The position numbers and the translations under genes were made by a program. Shown piece after piece: positions 1 through 8,441 of a stretch of 36,019 nt of DNA; within the stretch, counting starts at the first letter, position 1, and each line of letters begins with the position of its first letter. This stretch comes from Prevotella sp. (GTDB lineage: Bacteria; Bacteroidota; Bacteroidia; Bacteroidales; Bacteroidaceae), in NCBI GenBank assembly GCA_017941345.1, contig JAGAWQ010000151.1, forward strand, positions 1-36,019, in the 5' to 3' direction. The notes under the pieces were generated by a model, which saw nothing but the letters and a program-made list of their open reading frames with translations, had not been told where the DNA came from and did not search any database.

Positions 1-2
1 CC

Positions 3-308
3 AAGGTTGAGGATATCATGGAACTTCTCAATAACACAACATCAGAGTGGACAATGCAAAACGGCGTAGACGGACGAAGGTTTACAGGTGCTAACGGCAA
101 CTCCATCTTCCTGCCAGTCACGGGCTACATTGATGGTGTGTTTTTATGTGGTCTGACACGTTACGGCCATTACCACTCTGCCTCGCTCTGGCAGGAATAT
201 CCGTGGAGCGCCCAGCTCTTGACGTTCTGGGAAAAAATGGTATATCCAGACTGCGACCTGCGCCGCAACATGGCATATCCTGTCCGTCCCGTGCAATACC
301 CCCATTGA
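3..308 (+). CDS. C-terminal part of a Fib_succ_major-like surface protein (5' end outside window)
   Basis: The reading frame is open to the left edge, so the ATG at 18 is probably internal and the gene begins before the window. The visible 102 codons contain GANGNSIFLPVTGYIDG, a YGHYHSASLW segment and a terminal YPVRPVQ. These match the end of the Fibrobacter succinogenes major paralogous domain, which usually ends in NGNSIFLPAAGYRDG...YWSS...SVRPV. This domain is common in secreted or lipid-anchored Bacteroidales proteins of unknown role, so surface location is inferred from the family. It lies 36 nt upstream of three lipoprotein genes and may belong to the same surface-protein locus. The N-terminus and any signal peptide cannot be seen. 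Confidence 0.7.
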   Translation, partial: KVEDIMELLNNTTSEWTMQNGVDGRRFTGANGNSIFLPVTGYIDGVFLCGLTRYGHYHSASLWQEYPWSAQLLTFWEKMVYPDCDLRRNMAYPVRPVQYPH

Positions 309-344
309 TTTTTTGACTATAAACATTTTAAAGATAATAAAACA

Positions 345-1958
345 ATGAAAACAAGACAGAACTTTCACACGCTCCTGGCATTGGTGATGCTGGCAGCAAT
401 GGCAGGACTCACAACGGCCTGCACGTCAAATGACGACAACCCCACACCCAGCGGCCCATCGGAGTCGGTTATCAAGGAGAAGATAGTGGGCAAGTGGAAA
501 GGCGCTACGCAAGATGGCACGGAACTTACTACAAACGGCAGAACTGTGTTAACCTTCAATGCCGACGGAACAAGAACCGTATCAACCTCTCGCTTTGAGA
601 GTAATGTAAATGAGTACCTCTTCCGAAATAAACAATCTGGAACATATGTCATCGAAGGTAGCCAACTGAAAAACTATCTAGACACAAACGACGGGTATGA
701 TGTAGCGATTTACAACATCGATGTCATTGACGACAGCCAGTTGGCAATGACAATGCAGAATTTAAACCCCGGCCGTAAGTCCGTCTATAAACGTGTCACA
801 GCAGACTACTCCGAGGACATCATCGGTCTCTGGGAAGTGACTGAAATGACGGGCGAGGAGACCTACAACGACGATAACGCCCGACTGGCGTTCCTGGCTG
901 ATGGCACCTATAGATATTACCGAAAGGATGACACTGGCGAATGGCAACTGGTAAGCACCCGAGACGTTGAGGAATATTTCGTTGACGGCGACTGGCTGGC
1001 TACCCGCTGGCAGGAGGCGGGCGGTGAGATGAACTACGAATGGTGGGACATCGACGAAATCAAGGATGGTCAGATGAAGTGGTCGGCCCTGCGCGAGCGT
1101 GAGGACGGCACCCGCTTCACTACCACCTTCACATGGAAAAAGGTAAGCGACATAGCTTTCCTCATCAACGAGGAGAACTTCCCTGATGCCACTCTGCGTA
1201 AAAAACTTACAACACCTGTTTATCACATCAAAGGAGACTATTCCCAGACTTACAACTTTGGTGACGATAGCGTTATAACAACCGAAGAGTTAGAGAAGGT
1301 TGACGGGCTTTATATCGGATATAGTAATATCGAAAACCTCGAAGGGATCGAACTGTTTACAGAGTTGAATTCACTGACCTGCATCCAAACGTCCATCAAG
1401 ACTTTCGACCTAAAACTCCCGAAACTGGAGTCGCTGGATTGCTCAGATTCGAAAGTGACCAAGATAGATATGTCGGGATGTCCAGAATTAAAAGTGTTGT
1501 ATTGTAAATCTTCTAATTCATTGGAATCGATTGACTTGTCGAAAAACACGAAGTTGGAACGTCTGGATTGTCAGTCATGTGCACTGACTACATTGGATGT
1601 GTCAAAATGCACAAATCTTATGAGTTTAGGTTGCATAGATAATAAGCTGTCGGCACTGGATGTTTCCAATCTGTCAAAGCTAGAGACACTGGCTTGTACG
1701 TCGAATCAGATGAGTGCGCTGAACGTGTCAGGTTGCACATCGTTAAGATTTTTAGACATCTCTCTTAATCAGTTAAAAGGTGAAGCCCTGGATGCTGTCA
1801 TCGCCAACCTTCCGTTAAAGAAGGAACTGCTGGGAACTCTTATGAGTGATTATGAGCAAAACGGGATTACAGAGTCACAGATAGCCGCTGCCAACGCTAA
1901 AGGCTGGACAGTCTATGCTGATGGTAAGAAGTATCCTGGCACGTTAGTTAATCAATAA
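345..1958 (+). CDS. Lipoprotein with lipocalin-like modules and leucine-rich repeats
   Basis: A 537-residue predicted lipoprotein. The signal peptide ends in the lipobox LTTAC, with lipidated Cys at 26, followed by a Ser/Asn/Asp/Pro-rich linker typical of surface-exposed Bacteroidetes lipoproteins. Residues about 42-150 and 155-270 look like two lipocalin-type modules (IVGKWKG and IIGLWEV openings, each followed by a DGT strand). Residues about 275-330 contain INEENFPDATLRKKL and an acidic stretch, as seen at the front of Bacteroidetes LRR domains. About seven 21-residue repeats follow, of the type LxLDCSxxxLTxLDVSxCTxL. The central block is nearly identical to that of the next gene, so the pair is a tandem duplication that diverged at both ends. 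Ligand and function are unknown; adhesion or binding is a guess from the repeats. Confidence 0.85.
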   Translation: MKTRQNFHTLLALVMLAAMAGLTTACTSNDDNPTPSGPSESVIKEKIVGKWKGATQDGTELTTNGRTVLTFNADGTRTVSTSRFESNVNEYLFRNKQSGTYVIEGSQLKNYLDTNDGYDVAIYNIDVIDDSQLAMTMQNLNPGRKSVYKRVTADYSEDIIGLWEVTEMTGEETYNDDNARLAFLADGTYRYYRKDDTGEWQLVSTRDVEEYFVDGDWLATRWQEAGGEMNYEWWDIDEIKDGQMKWSALREREDGTRFTTTFTWKKVSDIAFLINEENFPDATLRKKLTTPVYHIKGDYSQTYNFGDDSVITTEELEKVDGLYIGYSNIENLEGIELFTELNSLTCIQTSIKTFDLKLPKLESLDCSDSKVTKIDMSGCPELKVLYCKSSNSLESIDLSKNTKLERLDCQSCALTTLDVSKCTNLMSLGCIDNKLSALDVSNLSKLETLACTSNQMSALNVSGCTSLRFLDISLNQLKGEALDAVIANLPLKKELLGTLMSDYEQNGITESQIAAANAKGWTVYADGKKYPGTLVNQ

Positions 1959-1968
1959 GAATCAGAAC

Positions 1969-3474
1969 ATGATGAAGAAAAACAATTTCTATGCGCTCTT
2001 AGCATCAGTGATGCTGGCAGCGATGGCAGGACTTTTGACGTCCTGCACAAGTAACGATGACAACCCCACACCCAGCGGCCTGTCGGAGTCGGTTATCAAG
2101 GAGAAGATTTTGGGTAAGTGGAAACGTGTTAAAGAAGACGGTGAGGAACGGGGTACCAATAATCGGGGCGTTCTGACCTACTTTGCCGATGGAAAGATGA
2201 CTTATTCGCGTTCTTCATTCTCTGATTATTGGACAGGATATAAATGGTATAACGAGAATCCGTTTACTTACGTTGTCAGTGGCAATGTCGTTACACGTGA
2301 GGGAGTGGAGGAAAATGGACGTGTGAGGAAAACTTTTGAAGAGGTGGCAGTCCTCAGCGATAGCGAAATGAAGCTGATTTGTACAGGTTATCTCATGGAT
2401 GGTCAAAGTTACTCTCGCTACAAAGTAAATGAATTTAAACGTGTCGCTGTCGATTACTCCGAGGACATCATCGGAACGTGGGAGGGCGTGGAGATGACAG
2501 GCGACGAGACCTACGGCAACGCTGATGCTCGTATTGCTTATCTGCCCGACGGCACCTACCGCTATTATCAGAAGAACGACAGGGGCGAGTGGGAATTGAA
2601 GGCTGGTCAGGAAGTGTCAGAATACAATGTGGATGGTGATTGGTTGGCTACGCGCTGGCAGGAGAAAGGCGGCGAGATGAACTACGAATGGTGGGACATC
2701 GACGAGATCCAGGATGGTCAGATGAAGTGGTCAGCCCTGCGCGTGCGTGAGGACGGCACCCGCTTCACCACCACCTTCACATGGAAAAAGGTAGGCGACA
2801 TAGCTTTCATTATTGACGAGGAGCACTTCCCCGATGCCAATTTCCGTGCTGAGCTGATGAAGCAGGACTACGGCAAAGACGGCGTTGTCACCGAAGAGGA
2901 AAGAATGAACGTCTCTTCTATAAATGTGTCCAATTGCGGCATTCAGACGCTGAAAGGCATTGATTTGTTTACGGGGATAAGACGTTTGCACTGCTACGAA
3001 AACCAACTGACTTTGCTCGACCTGTCGAAGAACACGAATCTGACGGAACTTCAGTGTCATGCTAACCAACTTAAGGAACTCAACCTAGCCAACAATACAA
3101 GGTTGAGGACTGTGATATGCAGCGAGAATCAACTCACTTCGCTTAAAGTTGCCAGTCTAGGGATGAACGTTCTTATCTGTAATGACAACCAGTTGGAAAC
3201 CATCGACCTGACCGGTTGTAAAGCGCTCACACAGTTCTGGTGCTTCCACAACAGAATCAAGGGTGCCGGCATGGACGCCCTCATTGCGTCATCGGAACCC
3301 GACAACGGCTATATGACAGCAGTTGACACGAAGAGCGCCGACGAACAGAACGTGATAACGACGACACAGGTGGCTGCGGCCAAAGCCAGGAATTGGACCA
3401 TCTATGACTACAATGGCGGTGAGGGTATAAACCAAGGTAACCCCACCATTTACGAAGGCAGCGAACCACAATAG
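1969..3474 (+). CDS. Lipoprotein paralogue of the preceding gene (lipocalin-like plus LRR)
   Basis: A 501-residue lipoprotein starting 11 nt after the previous stop, so probably co-transcribed. The lipobox is LLTSC, with Cys at 26. The linker TSNDDNPTPSG and the ESVIKEKI opening of the first module are shared with the upstream paralogue. The second module (about residues 165-275) is almost identical at the DNA level to that paralogue, around 2457-2812 versus 825-1166. A spacer with IDEEHFPDANFRAEL and an acidic, EF-hand-like DYGKDGVVTEEE segment leads into about five LRR units (ELQCHANQLKELNLANNT type). The first module has diverged strongly from its partner, which suggests diversification or recombination around a conserved centre. 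MM at the start gives two possible initiation codons (1969 or 1972). Molecular function is unknown. Confidence 0.85.
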   Translation: MMKKNNFYALLASVMLAAMAGLLTSCTSNDDNPTPSGLSESVIKEKILGKWKRVKEDGEERGTNNRGVLTYFADGKMTYSRSSFSDYWTGYKWYNENPFTYVVSGNVVTREGVEENGRVRKTFEEVAVLSDSEMKLICTGYLMDGQSYSRYKVNEFKRVAVDYSEDIIGTWEGVEMTGDETYGNADARIAYLPDGTYRYYQKNDRGEWELKAGQEVSEYNVDGDWLATRWQEKGGEMNYEWWDIDEIQDGQMKWSALRVREDGTRFTTTFTWKKVGDIAFIIDEEHFPDANFRAELMKQDYGKDGVVTEEERMNVSSINVSNCGIQTLKGIDLFTGIRRLHCYENQLTLLDLSKNTNLTELQCHANQLKELNLANNTRLRTVICSENQLTSLKVASLGMNVLICNDNQLETIDLTGCKALTQFWCFHNRIKGAGMDALIASSEPDNGYMTAVDTKSADEQNVITTTQVAAAKARNWTIYDYNGGEGINQGNPTIYEGSEPQ

Positions 3475-3532
3475 TCATGGGGGCAGTCCCCTGGGTACAT
3501 ATTGCATTACTAACAAAAAACAGATAAATAAG

Positions 3533-4747
3533 ATGAAGAAAAAAGTTTTTTATTCGCTCCTGGCATCGGTGATGCTGGCAGCAACGGCAGGACTCATAAC
3601 AGCCTGCACAGCAATTGACGATCCAGTAAGTAACCCAACGTACGAGGAGGAAGACGTCTATGAGGCCCCCGAAGACCCGCTGGGCGACTTCATGGCCTAC
3701 TTCACCACCACCGACTCTCTGGGCAACACCGTGCTCGGCGGCTATGGCGAGGCACTCGACGAGGGCGACCCCACCGTGCTCAGCATCGGCGTGGAGTCGC
3801 TGGAGGATGCAGAAGACCTGTTCCGTATGTTTGTCACCGACACGCTCCATCTGACCAGTTACGTTGCGGGCAACCTGACCTACGCGCCCGTCAGCCGCGA
3901 CGGAAAGCAGCAGGGCGAAATCAGCTTTACTGCCGGAGCCGACGGCTGCATCGCCCGTGTCACCTTCAGCGACGACATCCCACAGGACTTGGTCAGCGAG
4001 GTGCGATTCATCGACAAGAAACTCTGGCCCAACAACGCAGAATCACCATACATCGTCGGCCACGAGTATCTTTTGATGACTGCTGAACCAATCTACAGTA
4101 ATGGCGAGTGGCACAATTTCTTAGTAGATATGGCCAAGGTGACAGAGAATATGAATATAAATGGATTTTTTTTACTCTGCATTGATAATGGTGACTACGG
4201 TGGGAGTCTCACTTTCTTCCGTTACAAATATTTATTTGGCAGCTCTAATGGCAAGTTCATTCCTCTGTCGTATAGGCACGACGGAGAGACTCGGGTCCAA
4301 TCTTATCAAAGTGGATACAGGGCATATGGATTCTGGACGACTAAGGTTAAGGGAGGAGGTGAGATAATACGTAATACCTGTAACTTCGATGATAATACTC
4401 CGGATTATGCCTTGCCATCACTTGCGGAACTGCAGAAAATTCATAATACTTTTGGGGATGAAGGCATCAAGAATGTGATTGACAAGGAGGCTCTGGACTA
4501 CTGGTTCTGGACCGACGAATACAACAAGAAAGGCCTTACGTTCAACTTGTATGCCTGGAACTTCAGCACAGGGAAGTCTAATTATTGGCGTGCGTACACT
4601 CACTTGGGGCTCTTGAGCGAAATGTTTTTCTTCTACGACAAAGAAAAAGCCTACAACGCTCTTCGTGAACCTGGCGAGATGACTCGGTGGGAAAAGGCAA
4701 TCTGGTATAAAAACCCAGGTTTTGGCAATCATAGTTGGGGTTTCTAA
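3533..4747 (+). CDS. Lipoprotein of unknown function with shared leader cassette
   Basis: A 404-residue predicted lipoprotein. The signal peptide (LLASVMLAATAGLITAC, Cys at 25) is nearly the same as in the two preceding genes, also at DNA level, but the mature protein is unrelated. After an acidic linker (EEEDVYEAPEDP) comes a domain of about 130 residues. The C-terminal half is rich in aromatic residues and contains LPSLAELQKIHNTFG and DYWFWTDEYN...AWNFSTG, which recall the closing motifs of Bacteroidales Fib_succ-like surface domains. I cannot assign a family with confidence. It is separated from the LRR pair by 58 nt containing a small GGGG/CCCC hairpin (3480-3491). Base composition shifts within the gene: 3660-4030 is GC-rich and 4090-4460 is AT-rich, which may reflect a mosaic origin. 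Confidence 0.75.
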   Translation: MKKKVFYSLLASVMLAATAGLITACTAIDDPVSNPTYEEEDVYEAPEDPLGDFMAYFTTTDSLGNTVLGGYGEALDEGDPTVLSIGVESLEDAEDLFRMFVTDTLHLTSYVAGNLTYAPVSRDGKQQGEISFTAGADGCIARVTFSDDIPQDLVSEVRFIDKKLWPNNAESPYIVGHEYLLMTAEPIYSNGEWHNFLVDMAKVTENMNINGFFLLCIDNGDYGGSLTFFRYKYLFGSSNGKFIPLSYRHDGETRVQSYQSGYRAYGFWTTKVKGGGEIIRNTCNFDDNTPDYALPSLAELQKIHNTFGDEGIKNVIDKEALDYWFWTDEYNKKGLTFNLYAWNFSTGKSNYWRAYTHLGLLSEMFFFYDKEKAYNALREPGEMTRWEKAIWYKNPGFGNHSWGF

Positions 4748-4802
4748 GCTCTCACATCGAGCAATCATTTCCCGATGCTAAAAGCCACCCTCTATAACCC
4801 GC

Positions 4803-4834
4803 CATCCCCCGCTCTCAACCAAGAGCGAGGGATG
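4803..4834 (+). other. Intergenic inverted repeat (13-bp stem, one mismatch)
   Basis: Arms 4803-4815 (CATCCCCCGCTCT) and 4822-4834 (AGAGCGAGGGATG) pair except for one C-A mismatch around a 6-nt loop. It lies between the third lipoprotein stop and the C13 protease start. There is no T-tract, so it is at best a weak or factor-assisted terminator, or an mRNA-stabilising structure. Confidence 0.5.
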
Positions 4835-4878
4835 ATGGTGTGGGGTGATGGGTATAAATAATTGACTAATAAAAGAAT

Positions 4879-7089
4879 ATGAAAAGAAGGCTACTCTTTA
4901 CGATGATGCTGGCGATGCTGACGATGGTGTCGGCAGAGGCCAGGAAGTTTAAGGTGGCGGTGGCGATGCCGAAGGCGCAGCAGACGCAGTTTGAGCGCAT
5001 GGCTGACTGGGCGCTCCAGACCATCGCCGCAGGACAGGCGGGCGCGAGCGACCCCGTGGAGTTGGAACTGGTGTGGTACGACGAGGACGTGATGGCGAAG
5101 AAGGACTATCAGGCCATCGCCAACGACCCGGAGATCATCGCCATGATTGGCCCGAAGACCTCCGTCCACGCCAAGGTGGCCGCCACGGCCTTCAACGCGA
5201 AGGAGAAGACACTGCTGCTGCCCGTAGCCACATCGACCGAACTGCAGCGCATCTACTCGGCCAAGCCCAACGTATTCTTCCTTTCGGAGAGCGACATGAC
5301 GCTGAGTTACCTTATGATAGGCGGCATCCTGCTGCACGGCATGAACCACGTCAGCCTGATTACGAGCGACGACGTCTATGGTCAGTCGTTCTCCGACTGG
5401 TTCGGCTACACGATGACCGAACTGGGCATGAAGACCGACATGGTGGGCATCTACCGTTCACAGGACGAACTGAAAGCCCTCATTGAGCAGTGGAAGGCTA
5501 TCTACGATGGCAGCACCGAGGCCGTGAAGCCCGCTCTGTTCTTCGCCCCAGGGACGGAGGACGACGGTGTGCTGCTTGACGGGATGCTGAGCGACGCCCA
5601 GGTGGAGTTGGTCTATTGCTCAGACATGATGATGTCGGCCACGTTGCCCGCCAAATTGTCACATAAATATAAAGGACTGGCCCCGAGCCTCGCCCCCGGT
5701 GTGGGCTTCAGCGAGGCTTACCGCGAACGGTTCGGCAGTGAGCCTGTGAACACCGAGGCCGCCGTCTATGATGCCCTGTCGCTGGTTGCTTATGCGGCTG
5801 CGGTACAGCAGCAAACCGGAAAGAGCATGAACGAGGCGATGGTGACGGCGATTGACGGACGCGATGCCTGCACCTCCTCCTGGCAGGACATGCGTGATGC
5901 CTTCGCACAGCTGCATGCTGGCAAGCATCCTGACGTGAAGGGCATCACGGGAGCGCTTGACTTCGACATTCTGCACCATGCCGCGCCGCTTTACTCCTTC
6001 TATTCGATGTGGCACTTGGAGAATGGTCAGTACAGCATCGAGCAGATAGTGAGCCGCAACCGCGATGATGCCGATCCGGAGACGCTGCAGGAGTGGGACA
6101 AACTGCGCGCCCAGCAACAACAGCAGCTGAACGAGGAGCAGGAAGACTTCAACTACCCGGAGTTGAAAGACAACTGGGCACTCGTCATCGGTGCCAGCGA
6201 CACGTGGGACAACTACCGCCACCAGGCCGACGCGCTGGCTATCTACCAGATGCTGAAGCGCCACGGCTATGACGACGACCACATCATCCTCATCCTGGCC
6301 GACAACATTGCCAACGACCCCAACAACATCTACCCCGGCGAGGTGTATGTGCGTCCGAAGGGCACAGAGGGGGCCGAGAACGTGTATAAGGATGTGGTGG
6401 TGGACTACCGCCTGAGCGACGTGGGTATCGGCGACCTGCGCAAGATTCTGTTAGGAGAGCGGTCGGAAAAATATCCCATTGTGATGGACTGCACAGAGCA
6501 CTCCAACATCTTCATCTACTGGTGTGGCCACGGCAATCGAGGCAAGGTGGCATGGGGCAGCAACTTGCAACTGACCACGGAGACCATGAGCGGAGGGTGG
6601 AAGCAGATTACCGATGCAAAGAAGTATCGCAAGATCTTTGCCGCCATCGATGCCTGCTATTCGGGCAGCATCGGAGAGGCCATCGTAGGACTGCCCGGTG
6701 TGCTCTACCTGACTGCTGCCAACGCCAACGAGCCGTCGAAGGCCGACATGCTCGACCCCGATATGCAGATATGGCTCTCAAACGGTTTCACCCGCGCCTT
6801 TGAGCAAGTGCTCTGGCGCGACCCGAGCATCAAGCTCCGCGACCTCTACCAGTATGTGGCCCGTCTGACCACCGGCTCGCATGCCTCCATCTACAACGAG
6901 GCCCACTACGGCAACCTGTTCCACAACTCGATAGCCGAGTTCCTGCCCGACCAGGTGGCCAGCGGCATCAGGGAGGTGCAGAGTGAGGGTGTGAATAGTG
7001 AAAAGTGGTACGACCTGCAGGGTCGTCAGGTATTGCAGCCCGGAAAGGGCATCTATATCCGCGACGGCAAGAAAATTGTGATAAAATAA
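4879..7089 (+). CDS. Periplasmic-binding-protein / legumain-type (C13) cysteine protease fusion
   Basis: A 736-residue exported protein with a signal peptide of about 22 residues (cleavage near SAEA-R). Residues about 24-395 resemble a type I periplasmic binding protein of the branched-chain amino-acid receptor class (KFKVAVAMPKA, PEIIAMIGPKTSVHAKVAA, VATSTELQRI, VSLITSDDVYGQSF). A Gln/Glu-rich linker (about 408-428) leads to a peptidase C13 domain. That domain begins NWALVIGASDTWDNYRHQAD and continues HIILILADNIANDP, YPGEVYVRPKGTE, YWCGHGN and AIDACYSGS, which parallels legumain and GPI8 closely. The predicted catalytic dyad is His551/Cys593. The tail (EKWYDLQGRQV...GIYIRDGKKIVIK) is the conserved Prevotella C-terminal element on secreted proteins. 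Substrate and ligand are unknown; one possibility is ligand-gated proteolysis at the cell envelope. Confidence 0.88.
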   Translation: MKRRLLFTMMLAMLTMVSAEARKFKVAVAMPKAQQTQFERMADWALQTIAAGQAGASDPVELELVWYDEDVMAKKDYQAIANDPEIIAMIGPKTSVHAKVAATAFNAKEKTLLLPVATSTELQRIYSAKPNVFFLSESDMTLSYLMIGGILLHGMNHVSLITSDDVYGQSFSDWFGYTMTELGMKTDMVGIYRSQDELKALIEQWKAIYDGSTEAVKPALFFAPGTEDDGVLLDGMLSDAQVELVYCSDMMMSATLPAKLSHKYKGLAPSLAPGVGFSEAYRERFGSEPVNTEAAVYDALSLVAYAAAVQQQTGKSMNEAMVTAIDGRDACTSSWQDMRDAFAQLHAGKHPDVKGITGALDFDILHHAAPLYSFYSMWHLENGQYSIEQIVSRNRDDADPETLQEWDKLRAQQQQQLNEEQEDFNYPELKDNWALVIGASDTWDNYRHQADALAIYQMLKRHGYDDDHIILILADNIANDPNNIYPGEVYVRPKGTEGAENVYKDVVVDYRLSDVGIGDLRKILLGERSEKYPIVMDCTEHSNIFIYWCGHGNRGKVAWGSNLQLTTETMSGGWKQITDAKKYRKIFAAIDACYSGSIGEAIVGLPGVLYLTAANANEPSKADMLDPDMQIWLSNGFTRAFEQVLWRDPSIKLRDLYQYVARLTTGSHASIYNEAHYGNLFHNSIAEFLPDQVASGIREVQSEGVNSEKWYDLQGRQVLQPGKGIYIRDGKKIVIK

Positions 7090-7133
7090 TCAGGAAGAGG
7101 TGCGGATTGTCGGAAACAATTCGTACCTTTGCA

Positions 7134-7142
7134 AACAGATAG
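7134..7142 (+). promoter_or_regulatory. Bacteroidetes -7 promoter element for the AraC-type regulator
   Basis: TACCTTTGC matches TAnnTTTGC and lies 9 nt upstream of the start codon. No clear TTTG occurs 19-21 nt further up. The very short leader implies a nearly leaderless mRNA, or that the downstream in-frame ATG is used. Confidence 0.6.
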
Positions 7143-7151
7143 GAGAAGGCG

Positions 7152-8213
7152 ATGATGACGACTTTGATTACTTGTTGCTTTGGTATTTGCATGGCAGTGT
7201 ATATGGCGTGCGGCATACTGCTATGGACGAAGCGCAAAGAGGTACAGGACCGTTCCAGACTGTATCTCTCCGTCTTTGGCATTGTGGCCAGCATCTGCTA
7301 TCTTGGCCGTATTGCCACTATGGCCAACAATCAGGAACTCAAGCCATATATGGAGCTGTTGCCCCCATTTTCTGTCATTGGCGGGCTGTTGGCTATCACC
7401 CTGTTCTTGCTCTATCCTATAGAGGTGATGCGCCCGCGATGGCTCAACGGATGGCGAGTGCTACTGCCGTTTTTGCCCATTGTTATCATTACAGCACCTA
7501 TGCTGTTGGGGCTTCGTTTCCAGCCACTATTGTCTATTTCCGACCTGTGGGAACACATGACAGAGGTAGATGTCGTACTTCGACTTTTTGGTGTCGTGAC
7601 GCTAACCTTCATATCCCTGCTCCTGCTCATCATTCCATACAACTGGCGGCAGTCGAGTGCCGACTATCACTGGGTGCGACGCACAACGCTGATGGCTCAG
7701 GTTATCAGTGCCCTGTATTTCGGTCTGATTCTGACCAATCTGGCTGTTTTCCAGATTCTCCACTCACTATGGTGCGCATTTGTGATTGCCTATTTCACCT
7801 ACAACGAGTTGTGGGTGCGCCTGGTACCTGTCGGGGTGCCCGAGTCGCTGGGCGACGGTGGCGACCTGTCTGTGGTGGAGAACAAGGACCTGTGGCAGCA
7901 GGTGTCGTATCTGATGGACATCAAGGAATACTGGCGCAACCCCGACACGACTGTTGCTTCCGTCAGTCAGACGCTCGGCACCAACCGCATCTACGTGGCG
8001 CGTTGCATCAAAGAGCATACGGGCATGACCTTCAACGACTACATGAACTCGAAGCGTGTGGACTTCATGGCCAACCTGCTGCGCCAGAATCCTACACAGA
8101 ACCAGAAGCAGCTCTTCTTTGCCGCAGGCTTCCGCAGTTATCCGACGGCTCACCGCAACTTCGTCAAGTTCAAGGGTTGCTCGCCTACGGAGTACGTCGG
8201 AAAGTTTAGTTAA
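7152..8213 (+). CDS. AraC-type regulator with N-terminal membrane domain
   Basis: A 353-residue protein. Residues 1-230 contain about six to seven hydrophobic helices (for example CCFGICMAVYMACGILLW, PPFSVIGGLLAITLFLLYP, LLPFLPIVIITAPMLLG, FISLLLLIIPYNW). The last 100 residues form an AraC-type double helix-turn-helix: TTVASVSQTLGTNRIYVARCI, then QLFFAAGFRSYPTAHRNFVKFKGCSPTEY. Polytopic membrane AraC regulators of this layout are frequent in Bacteroidetes; the signal sensed and the target are unknown here. It has its own -7 element and AGGAGAAGG just before the start. Two adjacent ATGs (7152, 7155) are possible starts. It sits directly upstream of the trp promoter but is separated by that promoter region, so a link to trp control is only positional. 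Confidence 0.85.
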   Translation: MMTTLITCCFGICMAVYMACGILLWTKRKEVQDRSRLYLSVFGIVASICYLGRIATMANNQELKPYMELLPPFSVIGGLLAITLFLLYPIEVMRPRWLNGWRVLLPFLPIVIITAPMLLGLRFQPLLSISDLWEHMTEVDVVLRLFGVVTLTFISLLLLIIPYNWRQSSADYHWVRRTTLMAQVISALYFGLILTNLAVFQILHSLWCAFVIAYFTYNELWVRLVPVGVPESLGDGGDLSVVENKDLWQQVSYLMDIKEYWRNPDTTVASVSQTLGTNRIYVARCIKEHTGMTFNDYMNSKRVDFMANLLRQNPTQNQKQLFFAAGFRSYPTAHRNFVKFKGCSPTEYVGKFS

Positions 8214-8227
8214 GTAACCATATTTGT

Positions 8228-8240
8228 TGCAAAGTGTCAG
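8228..8240 (+). promoter_or_regulatory. Candidate operator TGCAAAGTGTCAG upstream of trp
   Basis: This 13-mer is identical to 14973-14985 upstream of gltB and lies at almost the same distance from the -7 box (62 nt between the two elements here, 61 there). The core GCAAAGTGTC recurs twice upstream of glnK. I found the core only in these intergenic regions. The binding protein is unknown. Confidence 0.55.
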
Positions 8241-8276
8241 ACATGGAATTTTTTTTGTGAAAAAAGTAAGCAAAAA

Positions 8277-8309
8277 TTTGTTTTTTTCAGCAAAATGTAC
8301 TACTTTTGC
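8277..8309 (+). promoter_or_regulatory. trp operon promoter
   Basis: TTTG at 8277-8280, a 20-nt spacer, then TACTTTTGC at 8301-8309 fit the Bacteroidetes sigma consensus well. The -7 box forms the right arm of a dyad with GCAAAA at 8291-8296. Transcription should begin near 8313-8318, giving a leader of about 190 nt before trpB. Confidence 0.8.
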
Positions 8310-8341
8310 ACCCGAATAGTTATAAAAAGTAGAAAATAGAT

Positions 8342-8398
8342 ATGATTAGAACAGCAAACTTTTGGTGGTGGCAGTGCTCAAGATTCAAAAAATCGTGA
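8342..8398 (+). CDS. trpL: trp leader peptide with three tandem Trp codons
   Basis: An 18-codon ORF, MIRTANFWWWQCSRFKKS, starts about 27 nt after the predicted transcription start and ends at TGA 8396-8398. Codons 8-10 are TGG TGG TGG. The Trp-codon stretch 8364-8372 can pair with 8406-8415 (nine pairs, one bulged G at 8411), which is the position of a 1:2 stem in a classical attenuator. An intrinsic terminator follows at 8442-8473. When charged tRNA-Trp is scarce, a ribosome stalling on the Trp codons would disrupt this stem. A clear competing antiterminator was not resolved by eye. The peptide has no other expected function. No Shine-Dalgarno is visible, which is usual in this phylum. Confidence 0.85.
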   Translation: MIRTANFWWWQCSRFKKS

Positions 8399-8441
8399 GA
8401 AGATAGCCGCGTACCTGTAAGTTTGTAAAAGAGATACTCCG

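Noticed and set aside
3476-3491. GGGG-CAGT-CCCC hairpin as a terminator before the third lipoprotein gene
   Set aside because: The stem is only 4-5 bp and there is no T-tract; noted only as a minor structure.
7100-8209. 369-codon plus-strand frame overlapping the AraC-type gene
   Set aside because: It is a shadow frame: low-complexity, Cys/His/Arg-rich translation with no family motifs, while the 7152 frame has membrane helices and a clear AraC domain.
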